A stretch of 34,180 nucleotides of DNA from an uncultured Prevotella sp. (GCA_946540435.1 CAMNII010000024.1:1-34180); one strand, 5' to 3'. Positions 1-8,839 are shown, counted from the stretch's first letter. Numbers and translations are program-made. The notes: generated from the letters alone by a model not told the origin.

Positions 1-3
1 ATA

Positions 4-52
4 TATACAGGGAATATCAAAGATAAAAGAAAAGTTTACCGGACAGCAATAA
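4..52. repeat. Left half of a perfect 49-bp inverted repeat shared with the window's right end
   Basis: These 49 bases are the exact reverse complement of 34132-34180, the last bases of the window. A 14-bp stretch from its inner end (CGGACAGCAATAAA, 40-53) recurs in the same orientation at 317-330, next to the sulfatase stop codon. The pairing is read directly. Whether it is an invertible segment, a dispersed repeat or an assembly-graph effect cannot be settled from the window. Confidence 0.85.
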
Positions 53-338
53 AAAGCTAAATACCAAAGGCCAAACACCAAACTCACCAATCAGAATAGG
101 GGTGGCGTTCTACGTTGCTTAGACCATTGGTCTACGCCGTGTAGACCAATGGTCTAAGCCAGATAGACCGACAGTCTAAGCCAGGTAGCCCGTCTTAAGT
201 CCTGCCTCGGCGTTGCCCGCTACGCCTTCATCAACGATGCGAACCGTCAGCTCGGAGCAAATCCTAATCTGGCATCAATCCTAACGACCGGTATGGGTTA
301 AAGGCGGAGTTTGTTGCGGACAGCAATAAACGCTCTTT
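53..338. other. Non-coding left flank of the sulfatase gene
   Basis: No credible gene is visible here. The stretch holds the 22-bp palindromic repeats at 120-207 and a second copy of the 14-bp end-repeat core at 317-330. No clear terminator hairpin with a T run is visible downstream of the sulfatase, so the repeats may be the last thing that transcript contains. Confidence 0.5.
120..207. repeat. Four 22-bp tandem repeats with palindromic cores
   Basis: Copies start at 120, 142, 164 and 186, an exact 22-bp period. The cores are TAGACCATTGGTCTA, TAGACCAATGGTCTA and TAGACCGACAGTCTA, then a degenerate fourth copy. The first two are near-perfect palindromes (7-bp arms TAGACCA/TGGTCTA). The third keeps only the outer TAGAC/GTCTA arms. 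Spacing of about two helical turns would put every palindrome on one face of the DNA. Function is unknown; a protein-binding array and a neutral minisatellite are both possible. Confidence 0.75.
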
Positions 339-1877
339 TCATTTCAGGCTCTCCTGCTCTGTGGCAGGGCTGTAGTACCCGCGGACAAGGTCCAGGAACT
401 CCCCTTTGAGCCGTTCCTTCAAGCGGGGATTGGCAGCCGTGACATCCGTCTGCTGCGTGGGGTCGGCAGCAAGGTCGTAGAGGGTGAAGTCATCAACGAC
501 GCCCAGCTCATTGCCGGTCTCGTTGGTCTTCGCCCCATGGTAAGGCGGTATCAACGCATAATGGTCAGCACGATAAGCCAGCCGGCCTCCGGCCTCCACC
601 ACCATCCGGCGACGCCCGCCTTGTTTCTTCCCCAGAAACACGTCGATCATCTCCTCCGAGTCAAGTCCGGCAGGGACCTCCTGCCCGATGAGCTTACCCA
701 GCGAGGCTACCAGGTCTTGCTGCGACACCAGATGGCTGTTGACGACCGGACGGATATGTCCTTTCCAATAGACGAAGAACGGCACCCGCGTACCGGCATC
801 GAAAAGGCTGTACTTACCACCGCGCAGCCCGCCGTTGGGGTCGTGCAGCGGCGCCGACTCCCGTGCGCCGTCGTCATAGCCGTCGTCGAGCACCGGACCG
901 TTATCGCTGGAGAAGACAATCAGGGTGTTATCAAGCAGATGGCGCGCCTCCAGCATGTCGAGCAGCTGACCCACACACCAGTCGGCCTCGGCAATCACGT
1001 CGCCGCGCGGTCCTAACGGCGTCGACCCGGCAAAGCGCGTCATCGGCGTGCGGGGCACATGCGGCTCATGGAGACCATAGTAGAGGAAGAACGGCCGGTC
1101 GGACTGCCAACGGTCATCAAGGAAGCCCTCGATGCGGTCGAGGAGATACTGCGCCATCTCGTCGTCCTTCCACCGCGCCCGTCGGCCACCTTTCATAAAG
1201 CCGATGCGCGGGATGCCATTGACAACGGTACCCTGATGGCCGTGACACCAGTGCGTCGTCACCAACTCCGGATGGGTCAGCGCCGTGGGCTCACCCGGGA
1301 AGTTCCGCTCGTAGTCCACGAAGATCGGGTCGTCAGCCTCCAGACCCACCACCCTGCCATCCTCCACATAGACGGTAGGCACGCGGTCCACCGTGGCTGC
1401 TATCAGGCATGTATAGTCGAAGCCGATGGCATTGCCACTCGGCGATATCGGCTTGTTCCAGTCTATCTTCCCGTAGCCCATGCCCAGATGCCACTTGCCG
1501 ATGGCTGCCGTCTGATAGCCGGCCTGCTGAAACATCTTCGGCATGGTGAACTGCGTAGGCGGGATGAGCAGGGGCGCATCGCCGGGAAGGATCTTCGCAT
1601 CGGCATTCTTCCAGGGATACATCCCTGTGAACAGCCCATAGCGCGACGGCGTCGACGTAGCCGACGTAGCATGACCGTCGGTAAAGCACACACCGCCATG
1701 GGCCAGGCGGTCGATATTCGGTGTCGACACCGACGTCTGCCCGTAGGCACTCACATCGCCATACCCCAGGTCGTCGGCCATAATCACGATCACGTTAGGA
1801 TGCTCCTGTGCAGCAGCAGGAAGCGCGGCCAGGGCAGCCACGACACTCCACGAGCATGTTGGGAAATTCTTTTTCAT
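339..1877 (-). CDS. Periplasmic sulfatase, Ser-type (arylsulfatase family)
   Basis: Predicted to remove sulfate esters from a sulfated glycan or small molecule in the periplasm. From the ATG at 1877 the protein has 512 aa. Residues 1-24 form a signal peptide ending Ala-Ala-Ala-Gln. The metal-binding Asp pair (MADD) is at 35-36. The nucleophile motif S-T-P-S-R lies at 75-79, so the formylglycine is made from Ser75. A GKWHLG motif lies near 126-131, a SSDNG metal motif near 325, and a GLRGGK...GTRVPF block after it. Ser-type sulfatases are known to need a radical-SAM maturase (anSME), which is not encoded here. A longer GTG start at 1913 is rejected because it falls inside the promoter -7 box. 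The sulfated substrate cannot be told from sequence alone. The gene stands by itself, without a SusC/SusD pair. Confidence 0.93.
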   Translation of the reverse strand: MKKNFPTCSWSVVAALAALPAAAQEHPNVIVIMADDLGYGDVSAYGQTSVSTPNIDRLAHGGVCFTDGHATSATSTPSRYGLFTGMYPWKNADAKILPGDAPLLIPPTQFTMPKMFQQAGYQTAAIGKWHLGMGYGKIDWNKPISPSGNAIGFDYTCLIAATVDRVPTVYVEDGRVVGLEADDPIFVDYERNFPGEPTALTHPELVTTHWCHGHQGTVVNGIPRIGFMKGGRRARWKDDEMAQYLLDRIEGFLDDRWQSDRPFFLYYGLHEPHVPRTPMTRFAGSTPLGPRGDVIAEADWCVGQLLDMLEARHLLDNTLIVFSSDNGPVLDDGYDDGARESAPLHDPNGGLRGGKYSLFDAGTRVPFFVYWKGHIRPVVNSHLVSQQDLVASLGKLIGQEVPAGLDSEEMIDVFLGKKQGGRRRMVVEAGGRLAYRADHYALIPPYHGAKTNETGNELGVVDDFTLYDLAADPTQQTDVTAANPRLKERLKGEFLDLVRGYYSPATEQESLK

Positions 1878-1912
1878 ACGCCACGTATTCTTTACAATTC
1901 TTCTTTTCGCCA

Positions 1913-1944
1913 CAAAGTTACACTAAATCTTCAAAATCCGCAAA
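1913..1944 (-). promoter_or_regulatory. Bacteroidetes-type promoter of the sulfatase gene
   Basis: Read on the minus strand this is TTTG (1941-1944), exactly 20 bases, then TAACTTTG (1913-1920). It matches the TTTG-N20-TAnnTTTG consensus. The predicted RNA starts near 1907 and gives a leader of about 30 bases to the ATG at 1877. Confidence 0.8.
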
Positions 1945-2023
1945 TCTTTTCGCAATTTACTTTCTTTAACTTACTAATTACTAAAAACTCTACGCATCAT
2001 GCGGCATTCTCTTTTTTTCTTCG

Positions 2024-2031
2024 TACCTTTG
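2024..2031 (+). promoter_or_regulatory. Promoter -7 box of enolase
   Basis: TACCTTTG fits the TAnnTTTG consensus and lies 37 bases before the enolase ATG. No good TTTG is found 20 bases upstream, so the -33 element is weak or absent. It shares the 1878-2068 spacer with the divergent sulfatase promoter. Confidence 0.6.
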
Positions 2032-2044
2032 CACGCGAAATTAA

Positions 2045-3376
<1,332 letters not shown>

Positions 3377-3406
3377 GCTTTCGCAGACAACATCTGAGAA
3401 ATAACC

Positions 3407-3447
3407 AAAAACAACCTGCCGCAGAATGCTGGCAGGTTGTTTTTTTT
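3407..3447. terminator. Bidirectional terminator between enolase and the convergent secreted-protein gene
   Basis: Arms ACAACCTGCC (3411-3420) and GGCAGGTTGT (3431-3440) flank a 10-base loop. The right arm runs into eight Ts, and the left arm is preceded by five As. The hairpin can therefore stop transcription from both sides: enolase from the left, and in principle the gene ending at 3490 from the right. Confidence 0.9.
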
Positions 3448-3489
3448 AAACACAATTTTCAAGCGGAGAAACTTTTTCTTTCCCATTAA

Positions 3490-4671
3490 TTATCTTACAA
3501 CTTTTTTACCGTTCGATATATATACACCCTTGTGCTGGATGGCATCAACCTTTCTGCCCTGAAGGTCGAAGACGGGAGAGTCTGCAGTGGTTACTCCAAC
3601 TTGGCCGATGGAAGTCGGATTGGAAACTGTTGGAATGATTTCGGTCGCCTTCACTTCCCCATTGGATATGCCATATAGGATGGCTCTTGCATGCCGGGCT
3701 CCATAGCCGTCTATCTGACCTGTTTCAGGATTCACGTTATTGACGAAGGCATACCCTATGGCATAGACATCTTCTCCACAGACGGAAAGGGACACCATAC
3801 TGGTGTGGTAAGACATTGCTGGTACGGTATACACTCGGCAGACTCCGTTTTCCACACAACTAATAAATCCTGCTCGAGACAAGATCCACAGTCTCCCTTG
3901 TTCATCGAATTTCATGTCCTCAAAGAGATGACCTTTAAGTTCTTCGGGTAAATCCATTTTCTTCTCAAGGGTGCTACCATCAAAGACTACAAGGTCATTG
4001 TATTTGTCTCTGGCACACCATACGTTTCCAAATGCATCAACAGCAATGGCACTGATTCCCGATGCCCTGGTGGCAGGGTAGAACTGAAACTTCCCATCGG
4101 TCAGTTTGAATAGTGGAGAACGCTGCTGTCCTCCTTCCACATCATCGTAAATAATACCGAAGAACCAGATGCTACCGTCTTGTCCTACCGCCAGTGACTT
4201 GATAATCGACATGTCAGCATAGGTGGATTCAAGGGTGTACACACCGCTCAGCGCTAAGTCGGAGTCTAATTTGTATGCACTCACACCACGACTGATGGCC
4301 CACAGATTCCCTTCGAGGTCACGTGTAAGATTGGAAAACATATAGTTCCCATTTATATTGCCATACGTTTCAAAAACACCGTCAGCATAATGGGCACGAA
4401 AACTGCCACCATAGGTTATCCATGCCTCGCCATTACTTCCGGCGATGCCATTGACGAGGAACGGACCTGCGCTTAAGTCCAAAGCACTATTCTTCGCATG
4501 ATAAAAGTCCATCGTTCCTGTGGACTTGTCCATTACGACAAAGCTTTCAAACTCTGGAACCGAAATATATAGGTTCCCATCATCTTGCGACAGGCATACG
4601 CCATAGGCTTGCCCCCATGCTAACGTTCCATACGTCAGTATGGCGCTTAATAGACACAAAAGTTTTTTCAT
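3490..4671 (-). CDS. Secreted propeller-like protein with T9SS C-terminal signal (copy 1)
   Basis: A 393-aa exported protein. A signal peptide (MKKLLCLLSAILTYGTLAWG, cleaved before Gln21 or thereabouts) is followed by repeated blades of the type 'DxxGnxW' (DLEGNLWAIS, GQDGSIWFFG, DAFGNVWCAR, DEQGRLWILS). These resemble the beta-propeller repeats found in Bacteroidetes sensor regulators. The last 28 residues (PVFDLQGRKV...NGKKVVR) look like the short T9SS sorting tail common in Prevotella, so the protein is probably surface-attached or released. It is the paralogue of the 397-aa gene at 7250-8443, and the tail is almost identical at the DNA level. It lies 37 bases downstream of the 763-aa gene and probably shares its transcript. 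Ligand and role are unknown. Confidence 0.8.
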   Translation of the reverse strand: MKKLLCLLSAILTYGTLAWGQAYGVCLSQDDGNLYISVPEFESFVVMDKSTGTMDFYHAKNSALDLSAGPFLVNGIAGSNGEAWITYGGSFRAHYADGVFETYGNINGNYMFSNLTRDLEGNLWAISRGVSAYKLDSDLALSGVYTLESTYADMSIIKSLAVGQDGSIWFFGIIYDDVEGGQQRSPLFKLTDGKFQFYPATRASGISAIAVDAFGNVWCARDKYNDLVVFDGSTLEKKMDLPEELKGHLFEDMKFDEQGRLWILSRAGFISCVENGVCRVYTVPAMSYHTSMVSLSVCGEDVYAIGYAFVNNVNPETGQIDGYGARHARAILYGISNGEVKATEIIPTVSNPTSIGQVGVTTADSPVFDLQGRKVDAIQHKGVYISNGKKVVR

Positions 4672-4708
4672 AATCGTAAAAATGTTAATAAGAATTTTTT
4701 ATAATTAC

Positions 4709-7000
4709 TCAATGCAGAAATATTTTTTTCTCGTACACAGAACCGCCAACGTTCATGCTGATAACATAAACCCCCGGCGTGCTAATTTTACAAGGGACCA
4801 CATGTGTTCCAATGTCCAACGTCTCTCCGCCAAGGATGGTGGTCAACGTCTGACTGGTGATGTCATACACCTGAATGGTTATTGTCTCGGCTACATCTAA
4901 TTCGAAGGTGAGCGTAAGCTCTGTATTGTCATAGGAAGTCTGAAAAAACGAATCTGTACTGAATGTTGTTACATCAGAAATGACACGTCTGTGAACAGCA
5001 CCAAGAACTTTCCTTGCATACAGAATTGCTGACGTCCGCGGCGGGCGGATGATATATTTATCGCTGCCAACATCTTTACTTATTGCTTTATGCTCTGACA
5101 ACGGCTTGCGCAGGTCACCATACGTAGCAGAGGTCATATCATATAGCAGCCGTATCCCCAGGCCATAGCCTTCGTCAACCAAATGGCATACTGGATAAAG
5201 AAGCTCTGGATGAGCCATGCAATACTCAAGCAACTCCGAGTAGCCATGCCACGTCTTGTATTGCATAAGGGACATTACTGGGAAATATCGGTTTGCATTT
5301 GAACACTGGTACCAACGTTCATAAAACTCAGAAAGGACCTCTGGCTCCACTTCTCTTATCTGTCCATCTAAGAAAGATTTCTCTTCTGACGTAAAAGACG
5401 CATTCTCAACAATACGCAAGTCACATGGATGCAAATCGGACTGACCAGATAGGACTGACCGCTTATAATAGAGAGATATCTCTCCGCCTATTCCCCCTGC
5501 AAGCGAATATCTTGGATGGAATACACGCTCATGTTCTCCCAACTTACTCTCCCAGCCATAGCCTGCTGCATAGTAATGCCCTTTCGACTTGACCGATGCC
5601 AGAGAAAGAATATCCGCATCAAGATTATCATCGTGACGCGTATAGACATCAACCTGCGCATTTGTTGCATTAGCTCCACTCCGGGTATAATGATAGACCG
5701 CTGCATAGTTATCCAAATCTTCTAATGCATCAGGCCAAGAGAGGTCGTCACCCTCATATAAATAAGCGGCAGACCAGTCACCAAAGGCCCATGAAGTAGT
5801 ACTATAAAGGTTTGAAGCCGGTGCGGAGATCATCCTGTCGCCAGTCTTGTAGTTGGGATAGTCCGTCGGGTTGAGCAACAGGTAGCTGCTGCCATAGGTA
5901 ACACCCGTATACACATCGGCCTTGGCCGTGAAAATACTCTGGGGAATGGAATTGCTCAACGTCGTGAAATGAGCATAACCCGGAAGCATCCGCTGGATGG
6001 CCAACGGGTTCACCCCCCAGTCGAAGTCGGAACTCGGCTGAAGACCATGATCCTCACTGTATACATACACACTGCCAACCGGATTGAGCAACATCGACGC
6101 CGCATCGCCATTGCTGCACAGGGCAAAGCAGCAGCGGTTATGGTCGAGATAGTCATCGTCAAGAACGTCCAGACTCGTATTCACAGGGACATCCTCGAAA
6201 TAACGCTCACCGTTGATGTTGAAGTCACAAGTACCCCATACACCGTCTGCATTGCCGCGGATCATCACGTTGTAGAAACCTGAAGACGTTATCTGGGCCG
6301 TCAGCGAAGAGTTACCCGTCCAGCTGTAAGTCGGATGTTCCGTGTCGGCAAACAGGTTGACTACACAGCTGCCACTGCTCAACAGCGAGGACGTCACACT
6401 GACGGTGACCGTCTGGCCGGCCAAGTAGTATTCCTTGCGCTGGAAGGTATAGTACAGCGCCTTGTCGCGCTTCGCCATAAAGCCTACCGGAGGGTAGCTG
6501 CTGTCGCCGATGCTGTCATGATAATGAAACTCGGAAGCGTAGGCTCCCGACGAAGATGACGGGTGCTGAAGGTGGTTCTTCATGGCTACATAACCGCTGC
6601 CCAGCGTCATCGGCTCCGATACAACGGCAAGACACTCCACGTTCGGAACGTCAACCATGCTGCCGCCTTCTATGCGAAGCTGCGTCACATAATACGGAAT
6701 GAAAATATAGGAACCCTGAGAATAACCCCAGTCGCCGCTGTTCTGATGAACAACAGAAGACGTGCCGGAACCTACCGTCTTCAGCGTATAAGAGTGATAA
6801 CCGCCTGAAGACTTCTTCACACCCTGTATCCAGCAGTATACCATATAGGCTCCCTCTTCAGGAAGAGAGATGTCGAACGTCGCCGACGCCTTGCCATCAA
6901 CAATCGAATAAGTAGGATTGTAGAACATCCGGACCGTCTGGGCACAAACCGTCAGTGATGCAAGCAGTAGCAGTGCGGATATCATTTTTATTCGTTTCAT
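4709..7000 (-). CDS. Large secreted protein with T9SS-type tail, function unknown
   Basis: A 763-aa protein with a signal peptide (MKRIKMISALLLLASLTVCA, cleaved before Gln). Residues about 25-130 look like a beta-sandwich domain (DISLPEEGAYMVYCWIQG...). A Ser-rich segment and further beta-rich regions follow. Residues about 390-520 contain WAFGDW, YHYTRSGA and GYGWESKLGEHERVFHPRYSL. The last block recalls a His-containing motif I associate with papain-like domains of other Bacteroidales secreted proteins. At the place where I would expect a Cys there is YSTTSW, so an active protease is doubtful; this reading is from memory and low confidence. The C-terminus (about 690-763, ending VYEKKIFLH) fits a T9SS sorting domain. 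It is the first gene of a two-gene unit and has its own promoter and operator-like sites upstream. Confidence 0.75.
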   Translation of the reverse strand: MKRIKMISALLLLASLTVCAQTVRMFYNPTYSIVDGKASATFDISLPEEGAYMVYCWIQGVKKSSGGYHSYTLKTVGSGTSSVVHQNSGDWGYSQGSYIFIPYYVTQLRIEGGSMVDVPNVECLAVVSEPMTLGSGYVAMKNHLQHPSSSSGAYASEFHYHDSIGDSSYPPVGFMAKRDKALYYTFQRKEYYLAGQTVTVSVTSSLLSSGSCVVNLFADTEHPTYSWTGNSSLTAQITSSGFYNVMIRGNADGVWGTCDFNINGERYFEDVPVNTSLDVLDDDYLDHNRCCFALCSNGDAASMLLNPVGSVYVYSEDHGLQPSSDFDWGVNPLAIQRMLPGYAHFTTLSNSIPQSIFTAKADVYTGVTYGSSYLLLNPTDYPNYKTGDRMISAPASNLYSTTSWAFGDWSAAYLYEGDDLSWPDALEDLDNYAAVYHYTRSGANATNAQVDVYTRHDDNLDADILSLASVKSKGHYYAAGYGWESKLGEHERVFHPRYSLAGGIGGEISLYYKRSVLSGQSDLHPCDLRIVENASFTSEEKSFLDGQIREVEPEVLSEFYERWYQCSNANRYFPVMSLMQYKTWHGYSELLEYCMAHPELLYPVCHLVDEGYGLGIRLLYDMTSATYGDLRKPLSEHKAISKDVGSDKYIIRPPRTSAILYARKVLGAVHRRVISDVTTFSTDSFFQTSYDNTELTLTFELDVAETITIQVYDITSQTLTTILGGETLDIGTHVVPCKISTPGVYVISMNVGGSVYEKKIFLH

Positions 7001-7043
7001 AGCAGGCTATTGGGTTTAGGTTTAATTCCTGGTTTTCTGGTGG

Positions 7044-7051
7044 CAAAATTA
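7044..7051 (-). promoter_or_regulatory. Promoter -7 box of the 763-aa gene
   Basis: On the minus strand this reads TAATTTTG, matching TAnnTTTG. It is 44 bases before the ATG at 7000. The same box is preserved in the duplicate at 8635-8642. Confidence 0.65.
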
Positions 7052-7090
7052 AGGATAAAGAGGAATACAAGCAAGTGTTAGAGGGATTAT

Positions 7091-7171
7091 TTTTACACGT
7101 TTTTCGTGTTAAATTTGAGATATCCCTTTATTATACAAGCTGTTGCAGCAAATATTACACTTTTCTCGTGT
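7091..7171. promoter_or_regulatory. Pair of operator-like palindromic sites upstream of the 763-aa gene
   Basis: Site 1 (7093-7109) is TTACACGTTTTTCGTGT. Site 2 (7155-7171) is TTACACTTTTCTCGTGT. They are in direct orientation and exactly 62 bp apart, close to six helical turns. Each is itself an inverted repeat (ACAC...GTGT). Both lie upstream of the promoter box at 7044-7051, which suits an activator. Spacing and sequence match the upper copy. Confidence 0.65.
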
Positions 7172-7206
7172 ACTGCAAAAATAATACTCCGCACGGCTTT
7201 TCTCAT

Positions 7207-7231
7207 TCCTCCCCCCATACTGGGAGGAGGA
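7207..7231 (-). terminator. Possible terminator after the 397-aa gene
   Basis: TCCTCCCCCC (7207-7216) and GGGAGGAGGA (7222-7231) pair over ten bases with one mismatch around a five-base loop. It sits 19 bases after the stop of the 397-aa gene. There is no clear T run, so this is a weak call. Confidence 0.35.
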
Positions 7232-7249
7232 TGAAAACGCAACCATATA

Positions 7250-8443
7250 TTATCTTACAACTTTTTTGCCGTTCGATATATATACGCCCTTGTGCTGGAT
7301 GGCATCAACCTTTCTGCCCTGAAGGTCGAAGACGGGACCTTCCTGAACATCCTTTGCCAGCATCTCGTCGACAGCTGTAGTGCCACCAGGAGTAGGAAGA
7401 ATCGGAGTCATTGCAGCTTGTCCATCACTGACAGTATAGAGAATTGCACGCATATGCTTGAGTCCATACCCATCGGCCTGACCAGTGTCCGGATTGACGG
7501 ATTGTACAGAGCCACGCGCGATAACATAGGCTTTTCCACCATCAAATACAACATCCGACAGGATATACAGATACCCAGGAGAGGGTATCTCTACTAAGGT
7601 GCATTCACCATTTTCCAAGCAGGCGACTTCTGCAGTCCTTGGTATTAGCCACAGACGATTGTATTCGTCGAAGCGTATCTTGCATGGCTTCTCCTCATAC
7701 CCCTCAGGTAACAGCATGTCAGAAAACACATTTCCGTCGAACTTAACCAGGTGCCATGATGTTTTCCCTTCTTCGTTATTGCGTTTGCAATAATACCAGA
7801 CGTTCCCCTCAGCATCAATGTCAACACTATGGATTCGACTCTCTCTGAGAGTCTCCGGGAAACTTGTGAACTGTCCTTCTGACAGGCAAAGCAAATGACT
7901 ATAGACACCACCTTCGCCATAGGCTGCACAAGCTATCCACATACGACCCTTTCGGTCTACGCTCATATCAAAAATCCGTGAACCTATACTATTGTCCTGA
8001 GAGATGTCATAAGTTCGGATGTCCTTGAAAAGGGGGTCAGACATATAAATCTGCGAATACCCGTCGCTAGCCCAAAAATTATCTGCATCATCTAACGTGA
8101 GAGATCCTTGTCTGGAACGTAGATTATTGGCAACGGGTTCAATGCACCCGTCTGCATAATGGAACACGCTACCCCCATTGACAGAGAACCATGCTTCCCC
8201 TTCACGAGCTGTAATACCATCAATCAGCTTTGCACTATTAACAGGGTATGACAACCCACTGTTCTTTTCATTGAAGAAACTCATCTTTGCGGATTCTTTG
8301 TCAACCACAACAAAACTTTCCAATTCTGGTGATGAAATATAAAGAGACCTACTGTCTTGAGCAATTAGGACACCATCATCAGTCTGTGCACAAACAGTGC
8401 AAACACTGACAATTACACCGAGGAAAAAAATAAGTCTTTTCAT
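7250..8443 (-). CDS. Secreted propeller-like protein with T9SS C-terminal signal (copy 2)
   Basis: A 397-aa paralogue of the 393-aa protein at 3490-4671. The signal peptide is MKRLIFFLGVIVSVCTVCA. The N-terminal parts correspond block by block (LYISSPELESFVVVDKES here, LYISVPEFESFVVMDKST there). The 'DxxGnxW' blades are kept (DADNFWAS, DRKGRMWIAC, DAEGNVWYYC, DEYNRLWLIP). The final 27 residues (VFDLQGRKV...KKVVR) are identical in both. The bodies of the two genes have diverged considerably, while the last 88 bp differ at only two positions. The gene starts 40 bases after the end of a collapsed partner gene (8484-8592) and is probably driven from that partner's promoter. Probable surface exposure by T9SS is inferred; the role is unknown. 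Confidence 0.8.
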   Translation of the reverse strand: MKRLIFFLGVIVSVCTVCAQTDDGVLIAQDSRSLYISSPELESFVVVDKESAKMSFFNEKNSGLSYPVNSAKLIDGITAREGEAWFSVNGGSVFHYADGCIEPVANNLRSRQGSLTLDDADNFWASDGYSQIYMSDPLFKDIRTYDISQDNSIGSRIFDMSVDRKGRMWIACAAYGEGGVYSHLLCLSEGQFTSFPETLRESRIHSVDIDAEGNVWYYCKRNNEEGKTSWHLVKFDGNVFSDMLLPEGYEEKPCKIRFDEYNRLWLIPRTAEVACLENGECTLVEIPSPGYLYILSDVVFDGGKAYVIARGSVQSVNPDTGQADGYGLKHMRAILYTVSDGQAAMTPILPTPGGTTAVDEMLAKDVQEGPVFDLQGRKVDAIQHKGVYISNGKKVVR

Positions 8444-8483
8444 AATTATAAACTATTTAATATTCAACAATAAGTATAAAACT

Positions 8484-8592
8484 CTATTTGATGATAACTT
8501 TTTTTTCATAAACACTGCCTCCCACTCGTCTGGGCACACACAGTCAGCGATGCAAGCAGGAGCAGTGCGGATATCATTTTTATTCGTTTCAT
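8484..8592 (-). pseudogene. Internally deleted remnant of a paralogue of the 763-aa secreted-protein gene
   Basis: Read from 8592, the first 21 residues are identical to the signal-peptide start of the 763-aa protein (MKRIKMISALLLLASLTVCA, then Q). Directly after Gln-Thr the sequence jumps to the tail of the same family: in the +1 frame it reads VGGSVYEKKVIIK and stops at 8484, against VGGSVYEKKIFLH in the intact gene. The signal-peptide frame itself ends at 8506. About 730 codons are therefore missing and the two ends are out of frame. Promoter and operator sites upstream are intact, so the remnant probably serves as leader RNA for the 397-aa gene. A 70-aa reading frame on the same strand in another phase is spurious. 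Confidence 0.88.
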
Positions 8593-8634
8593 AGCAGGCT
8601 ATTGGTTTAGGGTTAATTTCCGGTTTTCTGGTGG

Positions 8635-8642
8635 CAAAATTA
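8635..8642 (-). promoter_or_regulatory. Promoter -7 box for the remnant and 397-aa gene
   Basis: On the minus strand the box reads TAATTTTG, and a TTG that could serve as a -33 element lies 20 bases upstream (at about 8663-8665). It is at the same distance from the ATG as in the intact copy. Confidence 0.65.
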
Positions 8643-8681
8643 AGGATAAAAAGGAATGCAAGCAAGTTTTAGAGGGATTAT

Positions 8682-8762
8682 TTTTACACGTTTTTCGTGT
8701 AAAATTTGAGATATCCCTTTATTATACAAGCTGTTGCAACAATTATTACACTTTTTTCGTGT
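8682..8762. promoter_or_regulatory. Pair of operator-like palindromic sites in the divergent control region
   Basis: Site 1 has perfect 9-bp arms TTTTACACG (8682-8690) and CGTGTAAAA (8696-8704) around TTTTT. Site 2 (8746-8762) is TTACACTTTTTTCGTGT, one base different from site 1's core and 62 bp away in the same orientation. Site 1 is centred about 63 bases before the predicted leftward start. Site 2 is centred about 67 bases before the rightward start of the regulator gene. One factor could therefore control both directions. Confidence 0.7.
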
Positions 8763-8808
8763 ACTGCAAAAAAACAAGATTTGCATGTGGTGTTCCATTT
8801 AAAAAGAG

Positions 8809-8816
8809 TAATTTTG
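8809..8816 (+). promoter_or_regulatory. Promoter -7 box of the TPR regulator gene
   Basis: TAATTTTG lies 23 bases before the ATG at 8840. A TTTG at 8780-8783 is 25 bases upstream instead of the usual 19-21, so the -33 element is uncertain. Confidence 0.55.
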
Positions 8817-8839
8817 CAAGCAGAACCAATTTCTAATAT

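Larger units (their letters stand above)
6935..7180. repeat. Duplicated control region plus signal-peptide start, copy 1
   Basis: About 246 bases covering the first 22 codons of the 763-aa gene, its leader, promoter and both operator-like sites. They align almost without gaps to 8527-8773. Divergence is low and spread out: scattered single substitutions, with a one-base indel in the leader. Confidence 0.85.
8527..8773. repeat. Duplicated control region plus signal-peptide start, copy 2
   Basis: Aligns with 6935-7180. The homology stops at the deletion junction on the left (8527) and just past the second operator-like site on the right. This marks the edges of a tandem duplication of the two-gene unit, about 1.59 kb apart. 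It does not extend into the promoter of the divergent regulator gene. Confidence 0.85.

Noticed and set aside
8453..8665. 70-aa open frame on the minus strand
   Set aside because: It crosses the promoter box and reads the collapsed gene in the wrong phase; no similarity to the intact paralogue in that frame.
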